Source: Armatimonadota bacterium
GTDB lineage: Bacteria > Armatimonadota > SYMT01
Length of the DNA stretch: 6,224 nucleotides
Assembly: GCA_020696885.1 (NCBI GenBank)
Contig: JAJFMS010000229.1
Coordinates: 1-6,224, forward strand
Direction of reading: 5' to 3'
Shown: positions 1 through 6,133 of the stretch, piece by piece
Layout of the letters: each line of letters starts with the position of its first letter
Numbering within the stretch: position 1 is the first letter of the stretch
The notes under the pieces: model-generated
Database searches by the model: none
Seen by the model: only the letters and a program-made list of their open reading frames with translations
What the model was told of the DNA's origin: nothing
Translations under genes and position numbers: made by a program

Positions 1-2022
1 CATCGTCCGGCCGCTATCCAGGAACGCCTCGCGATCCATGACGATGACCGTCTGGTTCACGAATGCTTCCTTGCTGCCGATCTTGATCTTGATGTCCGCC
101 TTCTCGTTGGCGGCGCGGACTTCCTGGCCTTCCGGATACCACACCACCGTGCCGCCGGCGTACTCCATGATCTGCCGGAAGGGGGTGAGCGCGAGGCCGT
201 TCTCCACCCGCGGGGTAACGTCGAAGGCCACTCGCTTGTCGTTCATGACCACGTCGAAGGTGCCGGGCACCTTGATGATCGAGCCGGCGCGGAGGCCGTG
301 ACCGTCCGCCAGGGCGTTGGCGACCTGGATGGCCTTCACCGTGACCTTGAACTTGCGGGCGATGGCGTGCATCGACTCGCCGCGACCCACCGTGTAGGAC
401 CGATCCACGGGGCGGTCGTTTACATGGTAGATGTCGACCTTCGGGTTGCCCTTCCGGTCTCTGCGGTTCTTGTCGACCACCACCAGCGTCATCCCCTGCT
501 TGGAAGCCGGGGTGGCTTTCGCCATCTGCGTCAGCGGCTTCGCCCGCTTGGCCGTAGGCGCCGCGGAAGCTACCTTACCCGGTCGCACCGCCGGGGTCTG
601 CGCTCGGAGCCCAGTGCTGGGCACCGGCACCGCGGCCGGGGCGCCCATCTCGGGCACGTCACCGGCACGGTCCAGTATGTCGGCGGCCATGTCAATCGGC
701 TGCGTCACCGGCGCCACTGCCTTCGCCGACGCCGGAGGCACGATCTCGGGAGCACGATGCGGGATGGACGCCATCCGCTGCAGCTTCGGGGCCGGCGTGA
801 CCTTCGGCTTGGCCGGTGTCACCACCGTCACCTTGGGAGCCACCGGGCGCACGGTCACGGTCGGAGTTCCCGGCTTCACTTCGCGCTGACCCGTGATGGT
901 CGGTGCGCCGCTGCTGGTCGTCGCCGGCTGCGGGGGCGCCTTGACCGTACCCGAAGGGGTGAGCGGCTGCGCAGTGGGCCGACCCTGCTCCGGCGTGGTC
1001 GTCTTCGAGCCGGAGAGCGTACCCTGGCCGCCCGCGGAGGCGTGCGCGGAGCCCGGGATCTTCAGGCTCCCCTTGGCCGGCGCAGGAGCGACCATCGGCT
1101 TGCCAGCGGGCAGCGAAGTCAGCGGCTTGGTCACCGAGGTCCCTTCCGGCGAGCCGGGAAGGGCCTTAGGGGGCACCGCGAGGGTAACATCAAGGCTACC
1201 ATCTCCCTCCACCACCATCGGAGCGGGAGCCTTGAGCTCCCCTACCTGCGGCAGCGGATCGGCCATCTTCGGAAGCGTGGGATCTTCCTTCTTGATGGTG
1301 GCGTTGATCGCGTCGGCTGCCTCGACCTTCAGGGTCAGCTTGCGGGACTTGCCCAGGTTGTTCGCGCGATCGTAGGCCCAGGCTTCCACCGTAAGGGTAC
1401 CGCTCTTGGTGAGCGGATCCAGGAACTCGGCGGTGTTCAGCTCCAGGGAGTACGGCGGGCTGCTCTTGATCAGCCGCGGGAAGCGGTTGACGAACACGGA
1501 GACCAGGAGGTCCATGCCGCTGTTGTCTTCCGCCAGTACGTCCAGCGCCAGCTTGCCGGAGACGGTGTCGCCGTCCTGCAGCCCGCGGAGCTGTACCAGC
1601 GGCGGGACGAGGTCCAACCCGCCGGCGATGCCGTTGCGGACGGTCAGCCCCACCTCATCGATCGCCAGCGGACCGCGCAGGCCCATGGCCACCACCTTTA
1701 CAATGTGGTTTCCATCCTGCATGGTGCGGGTATCCAGATCCAGATACTGGATTCCGCTCTTTCCGGCCACCAGCACATTGCGGCTGAACTGGATCTTGTC
1801 GTCCACGAACACCGTGAGCGCGGTGATCTGACCCATTCCGGGGTTGTAGGCCACGCTCAACGAGATGCGGCCCGCCACCAGACTATTGGGCAGCGGGTTA
1901 CCGATGGCGATCTGCGTGGACGCGCGCTCCGGCGCGGCGTAGATCGGACCAGCAGCAGTAATGCAGAGAAGCAAACCGGGAACAACTGACCAGCGGTGCT
2001 TCCCCAGGGCTGTACGGCGCAT
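1..2022 (-). CDS. Secreted Ig-like/LysM/copper-amine-oxidase-N-like envelope protein, C-terminus cut by window edge
   Basis: The minus-strand frame is open for 674 codons from ATG at 2022 to the window edge without a stop. The start is set by AGGAGGT at 2029-2035, six bases upstream. Residues 1-30 form a signal peptide (RR-K-R n-region, VVPGLLLCITAA core, cleavage near IYA/A). Residues about 37-129 and 139-235 are two beta-rich Ig-like modules. Residues about 240-510 are a Pro/Ala/Lys/Thr-rich, presumably disordered linker. Residues 543-587 are a LysM domain (YTVGRGESMHAIARKFKV...VANAL...LRAGSIIKVPG), which in this family binds peptidoglycan or other GlcNAc polymers. Residues 588-674 resemble the copper amine oxidase N-terminal 'stalk' domain (VVMNDKRVAFD, LTPFRQIMEYAGGTVVWYPE), a fold common in surface proteins without oxidase activity. 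The protein is therefore inferred to be exported and wall-associated; no catalytic domain is visible. It is divergent from the pilin-like genes. Domain calls are by eye. Confidence 0.85.
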   Translation of the reverse strand, partial: MRRTALGKHRWSVVPGLLLCITAAGPIYAAPERASTQIAIGNPLPNSLVAGRISLSVAYNPGMGQITALTVFVDDKIQFSRNVLVAGKSGIQYLDLDTRTMQDGNHIVKVVAMGLRGPLAIDEVGLTVRNGIAGGLDLVPPLVQLRGLQDGDTVSGKLALDVLAEDNSGMDLLVSVFVNRFPRLIKSSPPYSLELNTAEFLDPLTKSGTLTVEAWAYDRANNLGKSRKLTLKVEAADAINATIKKEDPTLPKMADPLPQVGELKAPAPMVVEGDGSLDVTLAVPPKALPGSPEGTSVTKPLTSLPAGKPMVAPAPAKGSLKIPGSAHASAGGQGTLSGSKTTTPEQGRPTAQPLTPSGTVKAPPQPATTSSGAPTITGQREVKPGTPTVTVRPVAPKVTVVTPAKPKVTPAPKLQRMASIPHRAPEIVPPASAKAVAPVTQPIDMAADILDRAGDVPEMGAPAAVPVPSTGLRAQTPAVRPGKVASAAPTAKRAKPLTQMAKATPASKQGMTLVVVDKNRRDRKGNPKVDIYHVNDRPVDRSYTVGRGESMHAIARKFKVTVKAIQVANALADGHGLRAGSIIKVPGTFDVVMNDKRVAFDVTPRVENGLALTPFRQIMEYAGGTVVWYPEGQEVRAANEKADIKIKIGSKEAFVNQTVIVMDREAFLDSGRTM

Positions 2023-2175
2023 GAACCTACCTCCTGCCTTGGGTCTTTCGGGCGATAACGCCTGGCTCTTTAAATCTTCGGGCGGATCCGGCCGGCTCCC
2101 CGAGGAAAAATTCATCGGTGCGTGCGATCCGCAACTCGTAGCGAGTTCGACTTTACGTCCCCGTGAGCTTGCATG

Positions 2176-2196
2176 TGGCTAGCATACGAGCGGTAA
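2176..2196 (-). promoter_or_regulatory. Weak candidate promoter for the LysM protein gene
   Basis: On the minus strand, TGCTAGCCA (2184-2176) resembles the TGCTAA -10 elements of the two pilin-like promoters. A TTAC box starts 14 bp before its CTA, the same 14-bp interval seen in those promoters. The -10 hexamer is poor because it ends in A rather than T, and the 11/22-bp array is missing. Use would give a leader of roughly 150 nt. Confidence 0.2.
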
Positions 2197-2233
2197 CGGC
2201 TTAGACGCGGTCGTTCCGGGGACTGTTCCCTCC

Positions 2234-2262
2234 TGCTTAAAGAGACTCCTGCGCGTTAAGCA
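2234..2262. repeat. Inverted repeat TGCTTAA-N15-TTAAGCA
   Basis: Perfect 7-bp arms at 2234-2240 and 2256-2262 lie 22 bp apart centre to centre, so both arms face the same side of the helix. The arms carry the TTAA core also found in the pilin-like promoters. The repeat sits about 210 bp upstream of the LysM gene start and could be an operator for a dimeric regulator or a weak hairpin. A seven-T tract (2275-2281) follows 12 bases later, too far for a standard terminator. Confidence 0.35.
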
Positions 2263-2269
2263 ATCTAGA

Positions 2270-3050
2270 CCACGTTTTTTTGGGCTTGCGCTCGCGGACC
2301 GAAGAAACGCGCAGGTTCCGCCGGCTTCCCTTGGCCGTCGCCTGGGGACTTTGCCGGGGATTCCACCTCGAATCGAGCCTCCCTACCGCCCCACCCAGGG
2401 GCGCAGTATTCCTTGCTGCACGTATCCCGGCCAACCGGCATCCTCACGGACGGGTAGCCGGCTTGCCTCCGGTAGATCGAGCAACCGGCCGGCCGTCGGG
2501 ACCTCCCTGCGGGAAGGCGCATCGGGGCCCGGCGAGGGCCGCCGGTGTAAGGTCGCGCGCGTCCATATGTTGAGTAGGCGCCCGGCTGGGCGACCCGGGG
2601 TTGTCACCTCCACAGGATAGTACTTCGTATGAGTTTCACAGGTTCGGAAGGGACGTCACCTTCCGGCCGCGAACATGTGGAGTGACTGCCAAATCAAGGA
2701 ACCGTTCCCGCTCCGGTCAAGCCGCAAAGTAGGGAATACACGGACATGAGCTATTATCCTGATCGCCGCTTCTTGCCATGGCGGCTGGCACAGCCACGCC
2801 ACGGCAGCTCCCCCCACTCCGAGGCGGCAGCACCCCAGGCTTCGCGCCACGGGTGTTCCGGTGCCGAACCCCACGTCGGCTCCCGCGGACGCCTCCCGAT
2901 CCCCCTGCCCTTGAAGCCCCAGTTGGGCGCGGCGGACCCGATTCCCGCGCTCGCGGCCTTCGCAAGCGCCTAGCCTCGCCTAACCACCGCTCCCACACCC
3001 GCGACTGTCCAGTAGCAACGCAGCGTGTGGGGTCCGACGGCCGGCCCGCG
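2270..3050. other. Long intergenic stretch with no supportable gene
   Basis: Open frames here on both strands are short and rich in Arg, Pro and Gly. They lack convincing ribosome-binding sites and resemble no family I know, so I call none. Local hairpins are visible: 2529-2545 (CCGGC/GCCGG), 2579-2592 (CGCCC, loop GGCT, GGGCG), 2645-2665 (CGGAAGG/CCTTCCG) and 2774-2790 (TGCCA/TGGCA). None is followed by a U-tract. I looked for tRNA, tmRNA, SRP RNA, RNase P RNA and common riboswitch signatures and recognised none. It may hold an unrecognised structured RNA, long leaders, or decayed sequence. Confidence 0.5.
2645..2665. other. Perfect 7-bp hairpin without U-tract
   Basis: CGGAAGG (2645-2651) pairs with CCTTCCG (2659-2665) around the seven-base loop GACGTCA, whose centre is itself the palindrome GACGTC. 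The next bases are GGCCGCG on the plus side, so it is not a classical terminator. It could be part of an RNA or a protein-binding dyad. Confidence 0.3.
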
Positions 3051-3052
3051 CC

Positions 3053-3108
3053 GTTTAATGTCCCGTTAAGGTAGACTTCGCTCTGGCTTAAGACTCCGCT
3101 GCTAACAT
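3053..3108 (+). promoter_or_regulatory. Promoter and phased TTAA operator of pilin-like gene 1
   Basis: TTAA boxes begin at 3055, 3066 and 3088, intervals of 11 and 22 bp, with a degenerate TTCG at the intermediate 3077 position. An extended -10 element, TGCTAACAT (3100-3108), has its CTAA 14 bp after the last box. No good -35 hexamer is seen, so the array may replace it, as in promoters driven by PhoB/OmpR-type activators that bind 11-bp direct repeats. Transcription would start near 3115, giving a leader of about 60 nt. The same arrangement recurs before pilin-like gene 3. Confidence 0.55.
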
Positions 3109-3127
3109 CGCCGTGCTGGTTCGTGAA

Positions 3128-3141
3128 GGACGGCCACGTCC
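3128..3141 (+). other. Small hairpin in the pilin-like 1 leader
   Basis: GGACG (3128-3132) pairs with CGTCC (3137-3141) across the loop GCCA, within the predicted leader and 20 bases upstream of the AAGGAG ribosome-binding site. A role in mRNA stability or translation is possible but not shown. Confidence 0.25.
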
Positions 3142-3177
3142 CCAACGACGGCCCGGTTTTAAGGAGCTTCCGACCTC

Positions 3178-3984
3178 ATGCTTATCAACCACGCAAAGCG
3201 GCTTCGGAGCGGTTTCACGCTCATCGAGTTGCTGGTGGTGATCGCGATCATCGCCATCCTCGCCGCCATTCTCTTCCCGGTCTTCGCACAGGCCCGCGAG
3301 TCCGCACGCAAGACCCAGTGCCTCTCCAATCTCCGCCAGATTGGAACGGCGCTTACGATGTACGTCGGGGACTATGATGAAACGTTCCACAAAGGTGCAA
3401 CGATGGTCTCCCCTGCCGTGAACGGCTTCGGCGCCAACGCCTCGATCGATGGCTGGGACAATTGGCCGTGGTTCTACGGCCCCTACGTGAAGAACGTGGG
3501 CGTTTTCGACTGTCCGAGCAGCCCCGACACCACGACCGATCTGACGTCGGTGGATTGGGGGAATGACGGCAACTACGGCTACAACTACTCCGGCCTTACG
3601 AGAGATCAGGGAACGCCTCCTCGCTCGCTCGCCGAGATCACGGAGCCAGCGGACGTCTTCGTCTTCTTCGACGCCGGCGATACCCAGGTCCGCGCCGGCA
3701 CCAACGACTGGCCCGGCCTTCTGGAAGAGCTGGACGCCAACCTGAACTGTGACGCCAACCAGATTGGAACCCGCTACTCCAAGGAGTGCGCTTTCCGGCA
3801 CGCCGGTCGCGTGAACGTCACTTATGCAGACGGTCACGCCAAGAATCTCGACTGGTCGAAGTTCCTGACCCGGAACGCGAACAACGTCGCACCGTGGATG
3901 ATCGCCTGGAGTGATTGCGCGGGCGGTTGTCCGGCGCCAGCGGCCGGCGCCGGGCAGTGCTTTGACCCCAGCAAGATCCCCTAG
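3178..3984 (+). CDS. DUF1559-family pseudopilin-like protein 1 (prepilin N-terminus, H-X9-DG C-terminus)
   Basis: A 268-residue protein. AAGGAG (3161-3166) lies 11 bases before the ATG; no other start precedes the signal. The class III prepilin signal has G12 before F13, TLIE with Glu at mature +5, and a hydrophobic helix to about residue 36. By family knowledge a prepilin peptidase cleaves after G12 and the helix anchors the protein or packs it in a pseudopilus. A DUF1559 block follows ([21 protein letters not shown], 48-68), then a beta-rich region with DCPSSP near 111-116, and the H-X9-DG motif at H208 to D218-G219. It differs from the other two copies in a 49-residue C-terminal tail with three cysteines (C247, C251, C261) and in lacking their DDNGD segment. 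It has its own TTAA-array promoter and leads the small membrane protein gene by 13 bases. Assembly partner and exact function are unknown. Confidence 0.92.
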   Translation: MLINHAKRLRSGFTLIELLVVIAIIAILAAILFPVFAQARESARKTQCLSNLRQIGTALTMYVGDYDETFHKGATMVSPAVNGFGANASIDGWDNWPWFYGPYVKNVGVFDCPSSPDTTTDLTSVDWGNDGNYGYNYSGLTRDQGTPPRSLAEITEPADVFVFFDAGDTQVRAGTNDWPGLLEELDANLNCDANQIGTRYSKECAFRHAGRVNVTYADGHAKNLDWSKFLTRNANNVAPWMIAWSDCAGGCPAPAAGAGQCFDPSKIP

Positions 3985-3997
3985 CCAAGGAGTTCAG

Positions 3998-4252
3998 ATG
4001 GATCAGTTCCAGGTTTCCAAGCCGGTGGGCATCACCATCGCCGTGGTATTCGCGCTCCTGATCGGGGGCGGGCTCTGGTACAAGTTTAACCCGCCGGGGC
4101 TCAGCCAGCAGTTCATGATGCAAGATGCCGATCGGAACCGCCGGGAAGAGGGCGACGCGGAGAAACTGCGGGGCGGGGCCACTCCCAAGACCCCGGAGGA
4201 AGCGGCTGCCGCCCAGTTCCACAGCGACAAAGCCTATCAGCCTGAGAAGTAG
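3998..4252 (+). CDS. Small single-span membrane protein, unknown function
   Basis: An 84-residue protein. The ATG at 3998 is preferred over an in-frame upstream start at 3911 because AAGGAG (3987-3992) lies five bases before it and the upstream option would overlap pilin-like gene 1. Residues 1-9 are polar, 10-28 form one transmembrane helix ([19 protein letters not shown]), and the remainder is charged and Ala/Glu/Lys-rich ([18 protein letters not shown], then PEEAAAAQ). With few positive charges in the short N-terminus and many charges after the helix, the topology is uncertain. It follows the pilin-like gene stop by 13 bases, so it is almost certainly co-transcribed and likely works with that protein. 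I recognise no family; an assembly or anchoring partner is an inference from position only. Confidence 0.8.
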   Translation: MDQFQVSKPVGITIAVVFALLIGGGLWYKFNPPGLSQQFMMQDADRNRREEGDAEKLRGGATPKTPEEAAAAQFHSDKAYQPEK

Positions 4253-4374
4253 GTGACGGTTCGTCCGCAGCCAACACCCTTCCGGATGCCGCCGTCCCCC
4301 AGATTCCAGAATCCGCCAACGCTCTAGAGCCTCCCGTCCTCGGTGCGTCCGCACCCGAAAAGGAACCTTTTGCC
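4253..4374 (+). other. 122-bp gap between small membrane protein and pilin-like 2
   Basis: I see no hairpin followed by a U-tract, no TTAA array and no TGnTA-type -10 element here. This favours read-through from the upstream genes, making the three genes one transcription unit. The right end holds the AAGGA ribosome-binding site (4360-4364) of the next gene. Confidence 0.4.
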
Positions 4375-5052
4375 ATGTCGCTCCGACACAGCGCTCGTCA
4401 GGTGTCCCACCGACGCGCGTTCACGCTCATCGAACTACTGGTGGTGATAGCTATCATCGCGATTCTTGCAGCGATCCTCTTCCCGGTGTTCGCGCGCGCT
4501 CGCGAGGCGGCTCGCGCCACCAGTTGTAAGTCCAACCTCAAGCAGATTGGGCTGGCGGTGAAGATGTATCAGCAGGACTACGACGAGATCCTGCCGTTCT
4601 ACGTCAACGGGTCCAACTTCGCCTTCAATCCCGCGAACATCCACGACAGCTACTGGGGTTGGTTCTACACCCCCTACATCAAGAACGCCGGCATCTGGAA
4701 CTGCCCCAGCACCCGGCTCGCCGCGTTCGGTACCGGAGGCAACGCCGGTAAGGGAAACGCCTACGGGATGCCCTACTTCGTGGAGAGCAAGGCCGACGCG
4801 CTCTTCGAGGATCCCTCCGGCACCATCTTCGCGCACGATTCCTACGAGACGCGCCTGGATGACAACGGGGACCTGATGTGCGCGCAGGCCGGTCAGGTGG
4901 TCGGCCACACGCAGTCACCGGCCGTCCAACGGGCGGACGAAGCCTACCGCCACAACGACGTCTGCAACGTGCTGTGGTACGACGGGCACGTAAAGGGTGT
5001 AAACCGCACCGGCAATTACCCGCGCAAGTACTACACGCTGGCCAACGACTAA
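4375..5052 (+). CDS. DUF1559-family pseudopilin-like protein 2
   Basis: A 225-residue protein. AAGGA at 4360-4364 lies ten bases before the ATG. The prepilin signal reads RRA/FTLIE, with Ala15 instead of the usual Gly at the cleavage site -1 position; Glu20 (+5) and the hydrophobic helix (16-40) are intact. The DUF1559 block is C51[20 protein letters not shown], followed by WNCPST (C110), an acidic DDNGD at 162-166 inside [16 protein letters not shown], and H-X9-DG at H193 to D203-G204. It is a clear paralogue of pilin-like 3: C51, C110, C169 and C197 all have counterparts there, suggesting two disulfides in an exported domain. Many synonymous differences in the near-identical N-terminal region indicate an old duplication. 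A terminator hairpin follows at 5103. Role: presumed minor or major pseudopilin, or a membrane-anchored surface protein. Confidence 0.92.
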   Translation: MSLRHSARQVSHRRAFTLIELLVVIAIIAILAAILFPVFARAREAARATSCKSNLKQIGLAVKMYQQDYDEILPFYVNGSNFAFNPANIHDSYWGWFYTPYIKNAGIWNCPSTRLAAFGTGGNAGKGNAYGMPYFVESKADALFEDPSGTIFAHDSYETRLDDNGDLMCAQAGQVVGHTQSPAVQRADEAYRHNDVCNVLWYDGHVKGVNRTGNYPRKYYTLAND

Positions 5053-5070
5053 TTAGAGCCGGCCGGTAAG

Positions 5071-5093
5071 CTCCCCGAGGTGTAACCGGGGAG
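5071..5093 (+). other. 7-bp hairpin just after pilin-like 2
   Basis: CTCCCCG (5071-5077) pairs with CGGGGAG (5087-5093) around a nine-base loop, ten bases before the terminator stem. There is no U-tract. It may protect the mRNA 3' end or help termination. Confidence 0.35.
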
Positions 5094-5102
5094 AGGAGTC
5101 CG

Positions 5103-5131
5103 AGGGGAGGAGCAGAGTGCTCCTCCCCTTT
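5103..5131 (+). terminator. Rho-independent terminator of the pilin-like 1 to pilin-like 2 unit
   Basis: A perfect 12-bp stem, AGGGGAGGAGCA (5103-5114) with TGCTCCTCCCCT (5118-5129), has a three-base GAG loop and ends in TTT (5129-5131). The U-tract is short, but the stem is very strong and sits 50 bases after a stop codon and upstream of the next promoter. Confidence 0.7.
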
Positions 5132-5153
5132 CGTCGTACGTGCTACGTGCGGG

Positions 5154-5221
5154 CATTAAGACGTTGGTTAGGCCGCCGTTAAGGATGCCATCGCTCTCCG
5201 TTAAGGACCGAGTGCTAATCT
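5154..5221 (+). promoter_or_regulatory. Promoter and phased TTAA operator of pilin-like gene 3
   Basis: TTA-type boxes start at 5156 (TTAA), 5168 (TTAG), 5179 (TTAA) and 5201 (TTAA). The last three follow the same 11- and 22-bp intervals as upstream of pilin-like 1. CTAA of the extended -10 TGCTAATCT (5213-5221) again begins 14 bp after the last box. The block TCGCTCT (5191-5197) is also shared at the same offset. Aligned without gaps, 5176-5218 matches 3063-3105 at 30 of 43 positions by my hand count. A start near 5228 gives a leader of about 68 nt. Confidence 0.55.
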
Positions 5222-5236
5222 CACGCTGCCTGGTGC

Positions 5237-5253
5237 AGGGCGCTCGCCGCCCT
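5237..5253 (+). other. Small hairpin in the pilin-like 3 leader
   Basis: AGGGCG (5237-5242) pairs with CGCCCT (5248-5253) around a five-base loop, in the predicted leader. Pilin-like 1 has a leader hairpin at a comparable place but of different sequence. Confidence 0.25.
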
Positions 5254-5295
5254 TCGCTCGGGACGCACACTCGTTCTCACGGAGAGACTATCCCC

Positions 5296-5970
5296 ATGCT
5301 TTCGAACTACCTCGGGCGAAGCCAGCGCGCCCACCGGAGCGGTTTTACGCTCATCGAGCTGCTGGTCGTGATTGCCATCATCGCCATCCTCGCCGCCATC
5401 CTGGTCCCGGTTTTCGCCAAGGCCCGCGAAGCCGCTCGCGCCACGAGCTGCAAGTCCAACCTCAAGCAGATCGGCCTGGCGATGCGGATGTACGTTCAGG
5501 ACTACGACGAGTCCCTACCGCCGCACGTGAACGGTCAGAACAGCTTCCTCTGGACCGGTACCGGGAGCACGTACTGGGGCTACTACTATCTGCCCTACAC
5601 CAAGAACCAGCAGATCTTCGCCTGCCCCAGCGCCAAGGATGCAAGCTGCAAGTTCAACGCCTACGGTCTGAGCGGCTTCATGGATGGCGGCGGCGCCGGC
5701 TCCGGGCTGACTGACGCGGCGCTCGTGGAGCCGGCCGGCACCATCTTTGCTCACGACTCGTTCGAGAGCCGGATGGATGACAACGGCGACATGCTGTGCA
5801 TCTCCGCGGGGTTCACCGAGAACCTCAAGCAGAGCAATGACATCCGCTACAAGGACGAGGCCTGGCGCCACAGCGACACCTGCAACGTGCTCTTCGCGGA
5901 CGGTCACGTGAAGGCGTACAGCAAGAGCCCCAGCTATCCCCGCTCCCTCTACACGCCCGCAGCCGACTAG
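5296..5970 (+). CDS. DUF1559-family pseudopilin-like protein 3
   Basis: A 224-residue protein. The frame is open upstream to 5140, but ATG 5296 is chosen because GGAGAG (5281-5286) precedes it by nine bases, it gives a normal 16-residue prepilin leader, and the upstream stretch holds the promoter. The signal is RSG/FTLIE (G16/F17, Glu21 at +5) with a hydrophobic helix 17-41. The DUF1559 block (C52[20 protein letters not shown]) is nearly that of pilin-like 2. Then come FACPSA (C110), [16 protein letters not shown] (DDNGD 161-165, C168) and H-X9-DG at H192 to D202-G203 with C196. One extra cysteine, C118, and a Gly-rich segment (131-137) are specific to this copy. It is a single-gene unit with its own TTAA-array promoter and terminator, so it can be expressed apart from copy 2. 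Function as a pseudopilin or anchored surface protein is a family-level inference. Confidence 0.92.
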   Translation: MLSNYLGRSQRAHRSGFTLIELLVVIAIIAILAAILVPVFAKAREAARATSCKSNLKQIGLAMRMYVQDYDESLPPHVNGQNSFLWTGTGSTYWGYYYLPYTKNQQIFACPSAKDASCKFNAYGLSGFMDGGGAGSGLTDAALVEPAGTIFAHDSFESRMDDNGDMLCISAGFTENLKQSNDIRYKDEAWRHSDTCNVLFADGHVKAYSKSPSYPRSLYTPAAD

Positions 5971-5995
5971 CTCACGCGGAATGTGACCGCAGATC

Positions 5996-6038
5996 ACGAG
6001 CCCGGCGGCGCCTCACGGCCCTGCCGGGCTCGTTATTT
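5996..6038 (+). terminator. Rho-independent terminator after pilin-like 3
   Basis: An 11-bp perfect stem, ACGAGCCCGGC (5996-6006) with GCCGGGCTCGT (6023-6033), encloses a 16-base loop and is followed by TATTT. It lies 26 bases after the stop codon. Confidence 0.75.
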
Positions 6039-6062
6039 CGGGTCCGCGGCCAGGGCTTGGGC

Positions 6063-6090
6063 GAGACAAGCACTCGGCCGATGATACAAT
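6063..6090 (+). promoter_or_regulatory. Extended -10 promoter of the MqnE-like gene
   Basis: TGATACAAT (6082-6090) is an extended -10 element with hexamer TACAAT, five of six to consensus. GAGACA (6063-6068), sharing GACA with TTGACA, lies 16 bases upstream as a candidate -35. Transcription would begin near 6097, giving a leader of under 40 nt. No TTAA array is present, so this gene is probably outside the pilin-like control. Confidence 0.6.
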
Positions 6091-6133
6091 CAGGAGGGTG
6101 GCATCGCGCACCGCAGACTTGAGAAGGCAGGCC

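Noticed and set aside
1963..1974. Lipoprotein signal (LLLC, residues 17-20) in the LysM protein
   Set aside because: Leu at -1 does not fit the lipobox, which needs Gly/Ala/Ser there, and a normal signal peptidase I site (IYA/A) follows.
298..1989. A 563-codon plus-strand open frame opposite the LysM protein gene
   Set aside because: Its product is Arg/His/Gly-rich with no domain. The minus strand of the same DNA encodes a signal peptide, Ig-like, LysM and stalk domains with a strong ribosome-binding site, so the plus frame is a high-GC antisense artefact.
2300..2400. Cobalamin-riboswitch-like fragments on the minus strand (GGTGGAATCC, and AAGCC...GGAACCTGC)
   Set aside because: The pieces resemble parts of the class but sit about 40 bases apart instead of about 100. 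The CGCnACTGT and GCCACTG...GGGAAGG cores are missing. GC-rich chance similarity is more likely; an Rfam covariance scan would settle it.
3053..3108. Direct assignment of the TTAA array to CtrA
   Set aside because: TTAA-N7-TTAA is the CtrA box of Alphaproteobacteria, but the gene content here does not suggest that class. Only the broader OmpR-type family is supported.
2717..3145. A 142-codon minus-strand open frame, and a 98-codon plus-strand one at 2778-3074
   Set aside because: Both are Arg/Pro/Gly-rich with no recognisable motif, no good ribosome-binding site, and they overlap each other. The minus one also covers the pilin-like 1 promoter.
3911..3997. N-terminal extension of the small membrane protein from ATG 3911
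   Set aside because: It would lie inside pilin-like gene 1, lacks a ribosome-binding site and adds an Arg/Pro stretch. ATG 3998 has AAGGAG at ideal spacing.
5140..5295. N-terminal extension of pilin-like 3
   Set aside because: It covers the TTAA array and -10 element and would bury the prepilin signal 68 residues inside the protein, preventing processing.
6092..6100. AGGAGG followed by GTG as an alternative start for the MqnE-like gene
   Set aside because: The GTG touches the AGGAGG with no spacer, and the site coincides with the predicted transcription start. ATG 6134 has its own AAGG and gives a normal family N-terminus.
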